A DNA stretch of 64,000 bases from TMED14 sp002167805 (GTDB lineage Bacteria; Bacteroidota; Bacteroidia; Flavobacteriales; Schleiferiaceae). Of the stretch, positions 26,132 through 35,253 are shown piece after piece; the stretch's first letter is position 1, and each line of letters starts with the position of its first letter. The notes under the pieces are model-generated. The model was not told the DNA's origin and ran no database searches. It saw nothing but the letters and a program-made list of their open reading frames with translations. The translations under genes were made by a program, and so were the position numbers. Location of the stretch: contig CBFHHY010000002.1 in NCBI GenBank assembly GCA_965655795.1, positions 62,001-126,000 on the forward strand, read 5' to 3'.

Positions 26132-27388
26132 ATGTTAAAATTTTATCAAAAAATTACAATCGAATCCATCGTAATGGCTTATCAATCTCTTCGCTCTCAA
26201 TCGCTTAGAGCCACATTGACAGCTCTGATAATTGCTACTGGAATTACGGCACTTGTAGGGATGTTAACAGCTACTTCTGTTATGGAAAGTAGTATTTCAG
26301 GTCAATTCACTACAATGGGCGCAAATACTTTCAGTATTCAAAGCGGAGGAATGATTCTAGAAGTTGGTAGAAATGGAACAAGACAAAAAAGACAGCCTCA
26401 AATTCCTATTCAAACGGCAAATTATCTAAAAAAGGAATTAAGCAAAAAGGGGCTTCCAACGAGTTTAAGTGATGACCTTCTCGGGACTGCGACAATCCGA
26501 TATCAGGAAAAAGAATCTAATCCTAATGTGAGGGTTCAAGGAATCGATTTAAATTTCGCACGAGTAAATAGCATCGAAATATTAGAAGGTCGATATTTTT
26601 CTGGCGTTGAACAAAAAGAAGCTAGATCCGTAGCATTAATAGGTCCAGACGTAAGTAAAAAACTATTTAAAAATAGTTCCGAGGCAATTGCAAAAATGAT
26701 TCGTATAAATGGGAAATCCTATAAAGTAATTGGAGTAACAAAACCAAAAGGGAACAGCTCCTTTATGGCTAGTGACAATCTTATCTATTTACCACTTATG
26801 ACTGGCTTGAAAGATTTTGGATCCTCTAGTTCATCGATTGTCACCAGTGTTTTAGCGCCAAGTCCTGAAAAAATGGAAGCAGCTATTAATGAAGCAATAT
26901 CATCTATGCGTTCAATAAGAAAATTAAGCCCGGGCGAGCAAAATAATTTTAATATTCGAAGAGCCGATAACCTATCTAGCATCCTTATAAACTCGTTAAA
27001 ATCTGTTAGTATAGGAGCAGGTTTAATAGGATTTATAACTCTTTTAGGTGCATCCATTTCCCTAATGAACATTATGCTTGTCTCCGTAACCGAAAGAACA
27101 GGTGAAATAGGAACAAGAAAGGCCTTAGGAGCAAGTGAAAAAATCATAATAACCCAATTCCTATTTGAAGCAATATTAGTTAGTCTTGCTGGCGGCATTA
27201 TTGGAATAGTATTTGGACTGATTGTTGGAAATGGGTTGGCTTTTATTCTCAACACTCCGATAGTCATTCCATTCCAATGGATTGGGTTGGCATTTATTGT
27301 TTCATTTTTTGTTGGTGTAGTCTCAGGTTGGTACCCAGCAAAAAAAGCTGCAAGACTAGACCCCATAGAAGCCCTTAGATATGAGTAA
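26132..27388 (+). CDS. MacB/FtsX-type ABC permease
   Basis: 418 residues from the ATG at 26132; an in-frame ATG 41 codons upstream overlaps the divergent gene and is before the promoter. One helix near residue 28, a large periplasmic domain (MacB_PCD type, residues about 50-270), and three helices near 295, 345 and 380 make a typical FtsX-like permease. The TGEIGTRKALGAS and WYPAKKAARLDPIEALRYE motifs are family hallmarks. The partner ATPase is not next to it. It overlaps the Wzm-type gene by 8 bp, so all three may be one operon. Confidence 0.92.
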   Translation: MLKFYQKITIESIVMAYQSLRSQSLRATLTALIIATGITALVGMLTATSVMESSISGQFTTMGANTFSIQSGGMILEVGRNGTRQKRQPQIPIQTANYLKKELSKKGLPTSLSDDLLGTATIRYQEKESNPNVRVQGIDLNFARVNSIEILEGRYFSGVEQKEARSVALIGPDVSKKLFKNSSEAIAKMIRINGKSYKVIGVTKPKGNSSFMASDNLIYLPLMTGLKDFGSSSSSIVTSVLAPSPEKMEAAINEAISSMRSIRKLSPGEQNNFNIRRADNLSSILINSLKSVSIGAGLIGFITLLGASISLMNIMLVSVTERTGEIGTRKALGASEKIIITQFLFEAILVSLAGGIIGIVFGLIVGNGLAFILNTPIVIPFQWIGLAFIVSFFVGVVSGWYPAKKAARLDPIEALRYE

Positions 27389-28214
27389 AAAGATTCACTC
27401 AGTTTCATCAACCGATTCCTTTCTAAGTCTTAGGAATTATGACTTTAAAAAAGTCTACTCAGTTGCCTATGCGTTTGCTCGAAGAGACCTTCAGTTACGT
27501 TATGTTCAAACTCGGCTAGGATGGTTTTGGTCGATTGGTCAGCCTTTGTTATCCGCAGGCCTAATACTCATTGTCTTTTCATGGATTGTGAAAATTCAAG
27601 CACCAGATGGTATTGATTACTCAATATATGCATTTGCAAGCCTTCCATCATGGCTATTAATGCAGCAAATTATATTGCAGGGCTCTCCTAGTTTGGTTCA
27701 TAATCAGCATATAATATCTAAGGTTGCATTTCCTAGACAAGCATTACCCTTAAGCAAAGTTCTAGTCGGCCTCCTAGACTTTGGAGTTGCATCTATAATG
27801 TACTACGTTTTCAGGGGAGTTAAATTAGGCGTATGGGATTTTATGGTGTTTGATTTTTTATTTTATTCCTCTTGTACAATTTTTGCAGCTCTTGGCATTA
27901 CTTATTGGATAGCTGCAATATCAGCGCGTTTTCGTGACTGGTTAGCCATTCTTCCCTTATTAATTCAGGGATTATTTTTACTCAGCCCAATTGCATACCC
28001 GTCCTCAAGATTGAATTCTTCATTAGGAGAAAATATTTGGGTTTTATACTTAAACCCAATGGTCGCGATATCAGACGGTTTTCGCTCTTTATGGCTAAAA
28101 ACAGAATTATGGAATGAGAATATTTATATTTCCTTTATTATGGTTTTTTTGTTATTTGTAAGCGGATTTATTGCGATTCGATATGCTGAAAATAAAATGG
28201 TTGATACTTTATGA
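27381..28214 (+). CDS. Wzm-type polysaccharide ABC exporter, permease
   Basis: 277 residues, an ABC-2 type membrane subunit with six hydrophobic helices. The segment ARRDLQLRYVQTRLGWFWSI at residues 31-50 is the usual hallmark of Wzm/TagG-like permeases, which move undecaprenyl-linked glycans (O-antigen or teichoic-type) across the inner membrane. It overlaps the upstream FtsX-type gene by 8 bp and the Wzt-type ATPase gene by 4 bp (ATGA), so it works with the latter. Confidence 0.94.
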   Translation: MSKKIHSVSSTDSFLSLRNYDFKKVYSVAYAFARRDLQLRYVQTRLGWFWSIGQPLLSAGLILIVFSWIVKIQAPDGIDYSIYAFASLPSWLLMQQIILQGSPSLVHNQHIISKVAFPRQALPLSKVLVGLLDFGVASIMYYVFRGVKLGVWDFMVFDFLFYSSCTIFAALGITYWIAAISARFRDWLAILPLLIQGLFLLSPIAYPSSRLNSSLGENIWVLYLNPMVAISDGFRSLWLKTELWNENIYISFIMVFLLFVSGFIAIRYAENKMVDTL

Positions 28215-29368
28215 GCCTTTCCGATAACATCGCAATTCAAATCAAAAACTTGGGCAAAAAATATTACCTGAAGAGTTCAGAATCATGGGCCTTGAAAAAT
28301 ATCGACCTTAGCATAGAAACAGGAACTGCCTTGGGAATTGTTGGGCACAACGGAGCAGGGAAATCTACCCTTTTAAAGATACTTTCAGGTTTAACAAAAC
28401 CATCGACGGGAAGTTTTAAGTATCGAGGGTCATTAACGAGTTTACTTGAAGTAGGAACTGGTTTTCATCCAGATTTATCAGGCATCGAAAATATTTATTT
28501 AAGTGCTGCATTAAATGGAATGAACCGAAAAAAGATTCAAAAAAAACTTAGTCAGATAATTGAATTTTCAGGAATTAGTGAAAATTATATTTATCAACCC
28601 ATCAAGCATTACTCAAGTGGAATGAAGGTTCGTTTGGGCTTTTCAGTTGCAGCGCACCTAGACTCTGACATTCTAATTGTAGATGAAATTCTAGCAGTAG
28701 GAGATCGTAGTTTTCAAGAAAAATGTTTTCGAAATATGGAATTTCAGATAAACCAAAATGGAAGAACCGTTATTTTTGTTTCTCACAATTTATTCGCGCT
28801 AAAGCAATTATGCCCAAAAGCGATATTGTTAGAACAAGGAGAATTAACCCAATTTGGTGATAGTAAAAAAATATGTGAGACTTATATTCGGAACTCCACA
28901 AATGCTGTTAACCCTATTGATTTATCAAAAAGAAAAGACAGAAAGGGTTCAGGGAAAGTTCGAATAACAAAAGTCAAATGGAAGACAGAGATTCTAGAAA
29001 CTGGAAAGCCGGCAATATTACATATTGCATATGAAGGGGTGGAAGACCTTAAAGATTTTAATATTAAAATAAGTATAAATGGTGAAGATGGTAGATTCCT
29101 ATCTCCACTATCAATGCACAGTAATAATTTTAGACCAACTGTTTTGCCTGCAAGTGGAGATATAGAAATCCGCATTGAGAAACTTCCTTGGATGAAAGGA
29201 AAGTATTATGCTGACATTAGAGCCATTGAGAGAGGAATTGTTTGCGATGATCTAAGAGTGGCCTATAAATTTGAGGTTCACGGAGGCCATTATATTGAAG
29301 GAGGTGATGAATTCAATTCTAAGAAAAACGGAGTGTTTATTCCACACGAATGGAATTTCCCCAAATAA
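28211..29368 (+). CDS. Wzt-type polysaccharide ABC exporter, ATPase
   Basis: 385 residues. ATPase half: Walker A GHNGAGKSTLLK near residue 45, signature YSSGMKVRLGFSVA, Walker B ILIVDEILAVGD near residue 155, then the H-loop VSHN. A C-terminal beta-sandwich (about 240-385) is the Wzt_C carbohydrate-binding type that recognises the end of the glycan. It energises the Wzm-type permease encoded by the gene it overlaps. The end of this gene overlaps the converging sulfotransferase gene by 32 bp. Confidence 0.94.
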   Translation: MSLSDNIAIQIKNLGKKYYLKSSESWALKNIDLSIETGTALGIVGHNGAGKSTLLKILSGLTKPSTGSFKYRGSLTSLLEVGTGFHPDLSGIENIYLSAALNGMNRKKIQKKLSQIIEFSGISENYIYQPIKHYSSGMKVRLGFSVAAHLDSDILIVDEILAVGDRSFQEKCFRNMEFQINQNGRTVIFVSHNLFALKQLCPKAILLEQGELTQFGDSKKICETYIRNSTNAVNPIDLSKRKDRKGSGKVRITKVKWKTEILETGKPAILHIAYEGVEDLKDFNIKISINGEDGRFLSPLSMHSNNFRPTVLPASGDIEIRIEKLPWMKGKYYADIRAIERGIVCDDLRVAYKFEVHGGHYIEGGDEFNSKKNGVFIPHEWNFPK

Positions 29369-30242
29369 ATCTCTTCAGTTCTCCGAGTATATTTTTTGAA
29401 TATGAATTGGGTCCATTTTTATGATAAAAAAGCTTTTTCATATAGTCCGAGCCCTCAACGCTTGGCAAAGAATTGATTTTTTCCAAATCCCAATCAACGG
29501 AATCATAACCGTGACTTTGTAAAAAATTATTGAATATGGGGGTAAAAAAAATTACATCCTCAAGTGTGAACCAGCGGCGCCAATTTCCATATTGATTAGT
29601 TCTACTAACATGTTTAAAACTCTTACGGATATCATGCTCTAACTCCAGAGAAACTCCTAAATATTCTTCGAGATCTTTCCAATTCTTGTCAACTAAATCT
29701 TCATATTTCAGAATATACCAACCATTAAGTTTAAGGCCATTGATGAAATCAGTCATGAAATGTAAATTATGAGTGTACTCCTTGGCCCAATTCTTAATTA
29801 CTTGGGGATCTGAACTAAACAATTTGTGAAATGGAACTTGATCCGGATTCTTTTCTTTTTTCTGGGATAAAGCTAGAGCCCTTTCAAAATCTTTTTTATC
29901 AGGATTATGACGATAAAACCAGCGATAAAAAAATGCCGAAATCCAACGATCTCTTGGATCACGAATCAAAAATATTTTTTTATCATAATAATCAAATGAT
30001 TTTTTGGCCTGAGCTCCTTCCCAACCTGAATTCTTGTTTGCATCTGCATACAAGATTTTAACTAACATGTTTTCAGACTCATCCCAAAATTGACCATCAT
30101 GGCGATGAAGTCGATTATTTTCGTCTTTACTCCTGGGCTCGAAAGATTCAACAAGTTTTTTATCCCTTGACATTGCCTGAGCAAGCAAAGAGAAAAGATA
30201 CGTCGTGCCACTTTTTGGCAATCCATAAATTACTGTGCGCAT
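29337..30242 (-). CDS. sulfotransferase
   Basis: 301 residues from the ATG at 30242 (MRTVIYGLP); 27 upstream codons are open but would run across the promoter region. The 5'-phosphosulfate loop is YGLPKSGTTYLF at residues 5-16, and the 3'-phosphate motif is RDPRDRWISAFFYRW near residue 95. These make a PAPS-dependent sulfotransferase of the Sulfotransfer_1 kind. By position it may add sulfate to the exported glycan. It is divergent from the glycosyltransferases, with a 30 bp gap between starts. Confidence 0.88.
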   Translation of the reverse strand: MRTVIYGLPKSGTTYLFSLLAQAMSRDKKLVESFEPRSKDENNRLHRHDGQFWDESENMLVKILYADANKNSGWEGAQAKKSFDYYDKKIFLIRDPRDRWISAFFYRWFYRHNPDKKDFERALALSQKKEKNPDQVPFHKLFSSDPQVIKNWAKEYTHNLHFMTDFINGLKLNGWYILKYEDLVDKNWKDLEEYLGVSLELEHDIRKSFKHVSRTNQYGNWRRWFTLEDVIFFTPIFNNFLQSHGYDSVDWDLEKINSLPSVEGSDYMKKLFYHKNGPNSYSKNILGELKRFIWGNSIRVE

Positions 30243-30260
30243 AGAAAGCTGAAGGTAATG

Positions 30261-30268
30261 TAAATTCG
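30261..30268 (+). promoter_or_regulatory. -7-like box, variant TAnnTTCG
   Basis: TAAATTCG stands 4 bp before the ATG of the glycosyltransferase at 30273. The same arrangement (box, 4 bp, ATG) recurs at 37287 and, as TACCTTCG, at 63169, so it is probably functional; TTCG instead of TTTG. Confidence 0.4.
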
Positions 30269-30272
30269 GGGT

Positions 30273-31331
30273 ATGCAGAAAGTTACACCAAAAGTTAGCG
30301 TAATAGTACCAAATTATATGCACGCAGACTATTTGAATAAGCGTTTAGAAAGTATTTCTCGCCAATCTTTTCAGGATTTTGAAGTCATACTTCTAGATGA
30401 TGCATCAACCGACAAATCGGAAGTGACATTAAAAAAGTGGGCAAAAAATCATAAAAACTTTCAATACTTTCCAAACAAAAAAAATAGTGGAAGCACTTTC
30501 GCCCAATGGAATAAAGGTGTTGAACTTGCAAGAGGAGAATACTTATGGATTGCTGAGAGTGACGACTGGGCTGAACCAGATCTTCTCGAAAAATTAGTAC
30601 TGGAACTAGAAAGAAATCAAAATGCCGTAATAGCGTTTTCTCAGAGTATGCTAGTGGAAAAATCGGGGAAACATCTGCATAATTTTAATGTACATTATCA
30701 CAAAATTTTCAAAACAAATCGATGGAATAAGTCATATGTAAACAATGGCATAAATGAAATTGAAAACTTTATGTTAATTCATAACATAATACCCAATGCC
30801 TCTGCAGCACTTATTCGAAAAAGGTCTTATGATCAGGTTGGTGGAGCACCGGTAAATTGGAAACTCAATGGTGATTGGATGTTTTATATTAAACTCCTTG
30901 AAAATGGGGATATATGCTACATTCCAGAGACATTAAACTACTTTAGGGTCCACGACAAAACACAAAGATCACTCGCAAACAAAAGTGGTAGTGCATACAA
31001 GGAAATTTTAACAATTATAGATCATATTTGTACTAATCATAGTCCTCAAAAACAAAATAGAAAAAAAGCATATTCCAATGTCGCCTCTTGGTGGACTCAT
31101 TCTTTATATCGCCAGTCTTGGAAAAAAGAAGACTTAAAGCCAAACTTGAAAATCAATTTTGATCTTTTTAGAAGATTTGTGACTCTCCGACCACTAATAC
31201 TTCTTCATATTCCCTATGAAGGATTTATAAGAATTGCAGTATTCATTTTGGATTTTATTGGATTAAAAGCTCCTCTTCGAAAGCTTCTTCATAAATTATT
31301 TCCCAGTTATTTCATTCCAAATTCAATATGA
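30273..31331 (+). CDS. glycosyltransferase family 2
   Basis: 352 residues. GT-A fold: VSVIVPNYMHADYLNKRL at the N-terminus, then DFEVILLDDASTDKSE and a DDW metal-site region (SDDWAEPDLL near residue 97) that takes the place of DxD. It transfers a sugar from a nucleotide donor to a glycan on the cytoplasmic face. A hydrophobic stretch near the end (FIRIAVFILDFIGL) suggests a membrane anchor. It overlaps the next GT2 gene by ATGA. Confidence 0.92.
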   Translation: MQKVTPKVSVIVPNYMHADYLNKRLESISRQSFQDFEVILLDDASTDKSEVTLKKWAKNHKNFQYFPNKKNSGSTFAQWNKGVELARGEYLWIAESDDWAEPDLLEKLVLELERNQNAVIAFSQSMLVEKSGKHLHNFNVHYHKIFKTNRWNKSYVNNGINEIENFMLIHNIIPNASAALIRKRSYDQVGGAPVNWKLNGDWMFYIKLLENGDICYIPETLNYFRVHDKTQRSLANKSGSAYKEILTIIDHICTNHSPQKQNRKKAYSNVASWWTHSLYRQSWKKEDLKPNLKINFDLFRRFVTLRPLILLHIPYEGFIRIAVFILDFIGLKAPLRKLLHKLFPSYFIPNSI

Positions 31332-32203
31332 CCAAATTTCTCGACATAACTGTGATTATACCTTGCTATCAAGCGCAAAATACTATAATTGACACTCTAA
31401 ATTGTATTCCCAAAGAATTAAGTATCATTTGCGTTGACGATGGGTCAACCGATAATACGTGTGAAATTCTGAAAAAATGGAAAGAGAATTCTACAATGAA
31501 TAGAAAAATCATAACCCACAAGAAGAATCTTGGCTTGGGGGCAACTCGAAACAGTGGGATTTCTCGAGTTCAATCTAAATGGGTAGTATTTTTAGATGCA
31601 GATGATTTGATTACAAAAGATTGGTACCGAGAACTCAAAAACAGTTGGAAAGTCATAGAGGCTAGTCAGGGATGGTGTTGGAATCCATATCTTGAATGGA
31701 ATTCAAGAACTAATGTAAAACGAAATAGAAGAACTGATTCAATATTAAATCACGAGGATCTAATAACTAAAAGACTTCCATTTTCTGCATCTGGAAGTTT
31801 ATTCCGCAGAGATATTCTTGAAAAAGTTGATGGCTTTGATACAAATAGAGATCTAGAGGGTACGGAAGATTTAGACCTTTACATGAAGTTATATCGCATT
31901 GGAATTAGACCTTTGCAGTGGTCTAAAACTCCTCATACTTTATACAGAACAAACTATGGAATGACAAATAACTTAAAATTACATGGCGCGAAGTTATTCC
32001 AAAGAATCAAAGGATTTCATGAAAAAGGCTGGATATCAAACAATTCATTAAAACCTGCTAATCAAGAAATTTGGCGTCAAATTGCTCGTACAGAGCACAA
32101 AAGAGGTGAGTTTAGGGATGCCTTAAAATCATATAAAAAAGGGAAGCTTACTCTGAGCTCCATATTTTTGAGACTGATGGCAAAATCTAGAATAAAAATT
32201 TGA
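31328..32203 (+). CDS. glycosyltransferase family 2
   Basis: 291 residues. The N-terminal TVIIPCYQAQNTIIDTL, then IICVDDGSTDNT and VVFLDADDLI (DxD near residue 92) give the full GT-A pattern of family 2. A central SGSLFRRDILEKVDGFDTN segment and EGTEDLDLYMK fit the acceptor side. It shares an ATGA overlap with the previous gene and ends 1 bp from the converging icd gene. Acceptor and sugar cannot be read from the sequence. Confidence 0.92.
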   Translation: MTKFLDITVIIPCYQAQNTIIDTLNCIPKELSIICVDDGSTDNTCEILKKWKENSTMNRKIITHKKNLGLGATRNSGISRVQSKWVVFLDADDLITKDWYRELKNSWKVIEASQGWCWNPYLEWNSRTNVKRNRRTDSILNHEDLITKRLPFSASGSLFRRDILEKVDGFDTNRDLEGTEDLDLYMKLYRIGIRPLQWSKTPHTLYRTNYGMTNNLKLHGAKLFQRIKGFHEKGWISNNSLKPANQEIWRQIARTEHKRGEFRDALKSYKKGKLTLSSIFLRLMAKSRIKI

Positions 32204-33436
32204 CTAATCCGTCAATAGCTTCGCCCTTAGACCAGAATCCAGAGCTTCAAGAAATTCTTCAGTATTTAAATAATGAGAACCATGACTAATATTCAACCCA
32301 TGAATACAAATAGCTAAATCTTTAGTCATTTTTCCTGCTTCAACAGTCTCAACACAGACCTCCTCAAGTTTTCTTGAGAAAGAAATTAAATCTTGATTAT
32401 TATCTAATTTTCCTCGGTGCGCTAATCCCCTCGTCCAAGCGAATATAGACGCTATAGGATTAGTGCTAGTCGGCTTACCCTCTTGATGATGCCTGTAATG
32501 CCTTGTAACAGTTCCATGGGCCGCTTCTGCTTCCAATGTTTTTCCATCTGGAGTCACCAATACCGAAGTCATTAAACCTAAAGAGCCAAAACCTTGAGCG
32601 ACTGTGTCAGACTGAACGTCACCATCGTAATTCTTACAAGCCCAAACAAAACCGCCTTCCCACTTTAAAGCGGATGCGACCATGTCATCAATCAGTCGAT
32701 GCTCATAGTTGATTCCGACTTTTTCAAACTTTATTTTAAACTCATTCTCATATATATCTTGAAATATATCTTTGAATCGACCATCGTATTTTTTAAGAAT
32801 TGTATTTTTTGTACTCAGATAAAGAGGCCACTTCTTTTCAAGTGATAAATTCATGCATGATCTTGCGAACCCGATAATAGATTCGTCTGTATTATACATG
32901 CCCATTGCGACCCCCCCTCCTTTGAAATCGTAAACATCAAACGATTGTGGACTACCTCCCTCAGGAGTAAAGGTCATAGTAAGCTTTCCAGGTCGGTCAA
33001 CTACAATGTCCGTAGCTCGATATTGATCACCAAAAGCATGCCTTCCAATTACGATAGGTTTATTCCAGGTATTCACCAACCTTGGAACATTTGAACAAAT
33101 TATGGGCTCACGAAAAACAGTACCACCAAGAATATTACGAATCGTTCCATTTGGTGACCTCCACATCTCTTTCAAATCAAATTCTATTACTCTATCCTCA
33201 TCAGGAGTTATAGTTGCGCACTTAATTCCAACATTATATTTTTTTATCGCATTTGCGGCGTCAATAGTTACCTGATCATTTGACTTATCACGACTCTCCA
33301 TTCCCAAGTCAAAATATTTGATGTCTATTTCTACATAAGGGAGAATGAGCTTATTTTTTATGAATGACCAAATAATTCTTGTCATCTCATCTCCATCGAG
33401 TTCAACTACTGGATTAAGTACTTTTATTTTTTTCAT
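32204..33436 (-). CDS. icd: NADP-dependent isocitrate dehydrogenase, eukaryotic-type dimer
   Basis: 410 residues of the type found in eukaryotes and many Bacteroidota (not the 416-residue E. coli type nor the 740-residue monomeric type). Features: substrate region SPNGTIRNILGGTVFREPI near residue 93, DDMVASALKWEGGFVWACKNYDGDVQSD near 250, and the NADP site EAAHGTVTRHYRHHQEGKPTSTNPIAS near 305. It oxidises isocitrate to 2-oxoglutarate in the TCA cycle. It lies 45 bp from the dnaX gene upstream; a -7 box is at 33477-33484, at the very end of dnaX. Confidence 0.95.
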   Translation of the reverse strand: MKKIKVLNPVVELDGDEMTRIIWSFIKNKLILPYVEIDIKYFDLGMESRDKSNDQVTIDAANAIKKYNVGIKCATITPDEDRVIEFDLKEMWRSPNGTIRNILGGTVFREPIICSNVPRLVNTWNKPIVIGRHAFGDQYRATDIVVDRPGKLTMTFTPEGGSPQSFDVYDFKGGGVAMGMYNTDESIIGFARSCMNLSLEKKWPLYLSTKNTILKKYDGRFKDIFQDIYENEFKIKFEKVGINYEHRLIDDMVASALKWEGGFVWACKNYDGDVQSDTVAQGFGSLGLMTSVLVTPDGKTLEAEAAHGTVTRHYRHHQEGKPTSTNPIASIFAWTRGLAHRGKLDNNQDLISFSRKLEEVCVETVEAGKMTKDLAICIHGLNISHGSHYLNTEEFLEALDSGLRAKLLTD

Positions 33437-33476
33437 TTCTTGATTTCATTGTTTAAGCCTCTTCGAAAAAGGGATA

Positions 33477-33484
33477 CAAACTTA
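33477..33484 (-). promoter_or_regulatory. icd: -7 box for icd
   Basis: Minus-strand TAAGTTTG (TAnnTTTG) overlaps the dnaX stop codon and lies 40 bp ahead of icd, so icd may have its own transcript start. Confidence 0.35.
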
Positions 33485-35230
33485 ATCTATATCGAGTTGA
33501 AATTCCTTTCTAAAATCGTCCAATTGGGGATTTTTTTCCAATAAAAACTGATAACGCTCTTCTGCCGTGTAAACAATTTTTGCATTACTGCCTGATTCTT
33601 CAACTTTGACAATAACTGATATTGCATCATTCTTGAGTTCGGTTCGAAGCAAAGGAATAATTTCACCCCTTGCCTCTTCAAAATATTTTGACTGCACTCT
33701 AGAGCCGACAGAAACTCGAATTTTAAAGTCTTTTTCCAAAATCGGATTAATTTGACTTAACAGCGCATAAATTACCTGACTGTTAATCATCATTTCTGTA
33801 ATTTTTGGCCATACCAAATTCAAATCACTCTGATTAAATGATGTTAAAACCTTATCTGCTCTTATTTCTTCATCCGTCGATTCAACTTGAACCTTATGGT
33901 TTTTGATGGAACTAGATCTAAGTGAAAATGCTGATTTCCTTGATGAATTTGGGTTTGATTTAGTAGGGAAAGCTTCTTTTTCCGTTTCTATTATTTCTAG
34001 TTTCAGATCCGGTATGATTTCGCTTTTATTCGGGATTTCATCGGCAATAGGGAAATCTACTTTGTCTTGACTACTTGAAATCTTTTTAATCTTCTGGTCT
34101 GGCAGATCAGCAGAAATTTTATTTTCAATTACCTTGGGAGATCTTAAGGTTTTTTTTTTTAATTCATCATTCAAATGAGTTAATTCCCCAATATCTAGCA
34201 AGGTGACTTCAACTAATAATCTGGGACTTGATGTCTCAGAAATTTTTAAATCACAATTAGTCAACAACTTGAGCGAGTGGCCTAAGAAATTAGGGTTCAT
34301 TCTACTTGATTGTTCACGATATTTTTCTTTCAAAGGACCAGAGCAATTCATTATTTCAATTGTCTCCGAGTGTTTCGCAAGTAATACATCTCGAATATGA
34401 GAGGCAAGACCATTTACAAATATTTTGAGATCAAAGCCCTGAGCTATCACTTTGTTTACGGTAAGAAACAATGCTGAGGCATCATGATTTACCAAATCAT
34501 CTAGTGTTTTAAAAAAAATATCTCGATCTAAAATTTGAAGATTCTCTCGAACTAATTCGTAAGATATTTTCTGTTCACGAGAAAAGGCATGAATTCTATC
34601 AAAAATGGATAATGAATCTCTTAGTGACCCTTCTGATTTTTCAGCAATTAGATGAAGAGCTTCATATTCAGCTTGAACGTTCTCTTTATCAGCAACCAAT
34701 TTTAGGTGCTCTGCAATTGATTTTACTTCAATTTTCTTAAAATCAAAAACCTGACAACGCGATAGAATTGTTGGAAGTACTTTATTTTTTTCAGTGGTTG
34801 CTAAAATAAAAATTGCGTGCAATGGAGGCTCTTCTAGAGTTTTCAAAAAAGCATTAAAAGCTGCAGTTGAAAGCATATGAACTTCATCGATGATGTATAC
34901 CTTATATTTTCCGACTTGGGGTGCAAACCTAACTTGATCGATCAACTGACGAATATCATCTACTTTATTATTGGATGCGGCATCAAGTTCGAAAACATTT
35001 AAGTCAAAACTTATGTCTGAAGAGGAGTGGACTTCATTAATTCGGTTGGCCAAAATTCTCGCACACGATGTTTTGCCTACTCCCTTGGGTCCGCAAAAAA
35101 GTAAGGCTTGGGGTATGTTTCCTGAAATTACTTCATGCTCTAAAGTATCAGTTATATGCTTTTGACCTACAACTTCATCAAATGAAGATGGGCGATATTT
35201 TCTTGCTGATACAACATAGGGCACATCCAT
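33482..35230 (-). CDS. dnaX: DNA polymerase III subunit gamma/tau
   Basis: 582 residues. N-terminal clamp-loader ATPase: Walker A GPKGVGKTS (47-55), Walker B IIDEVHML, sensor 1 ATTEKNKV, and the SRCQVFDF motif with the arginine finger. The zinc-binding module that in most DnaX proteins sits between Walker A and DAASNN is missing: the stretch around residues 60-80 has no Cys. This is common among Flavobacteriia. The C-terminal part is Ser/Lys-rich and linker-like. Start at 35230 gives the usual VSARKYRPSSFDEVVGQ opening. It loads the beta clamp at the fork. Operon with the CruF-like gene (23 bp gap). Confidence 0.95.
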   Translation of the reverse strand: MDVPYVVSARKYRPSSFDEVVGQKHITDTLEHEVISGNIPQALLFCGPKGVGKTSCARILANRINEVHSSSDISFDLNVFELDAASNNKVDDIRQLIDQVRFAPQVGKYKVYIIDEVHMLSTAAFNAFLKTLEEPPLHAIFILATTEKNKVLPTILSRCQVFDFKKIEVKSIAEHLKLVADKENVQAEYEALHLIAEKSEGSLRDSLSIFDRIHAFSREQKISYELVRENLQILDRDIFFKTLDDLVNHDASALFLTVNKVIAQGFDLKIFVNGLASHIRDVLLAKHSETIEIMNCSGPLKEKYREQSSRMNPNFLGHSLKLLTNCDLKISETSSPRLLVEVTLLDIGELTHLNDELKKKTLRSPKVIENKISADLPDQKIKKISSSQDKVDFPIADEIPNKSEIIPDLKLEIIETEKEAFPTKSNPNSSRKSAFSLRSSSIKNHKVQVESTDEEIRADKVLTSFNQSDLNLVWPKITEMMINSQVIYALLSQINPILEKDFKIRVSVGSRVQSKYFEEARGEIIPLLRTELKNDAISVIVKVEESGSNAKIVYTAEERYQFLLEKNPQLDDFRKEFQLDID

Positions 35231-35253
35231 TCCTCAAAGCTAAGGAAGAGATT

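Noticed and set aside
34991..35053. Frameshift or deletion in dnaX removing the zinc finger.
   Set aside because: The frame is continuous and this form is known in Flavobacteriia.
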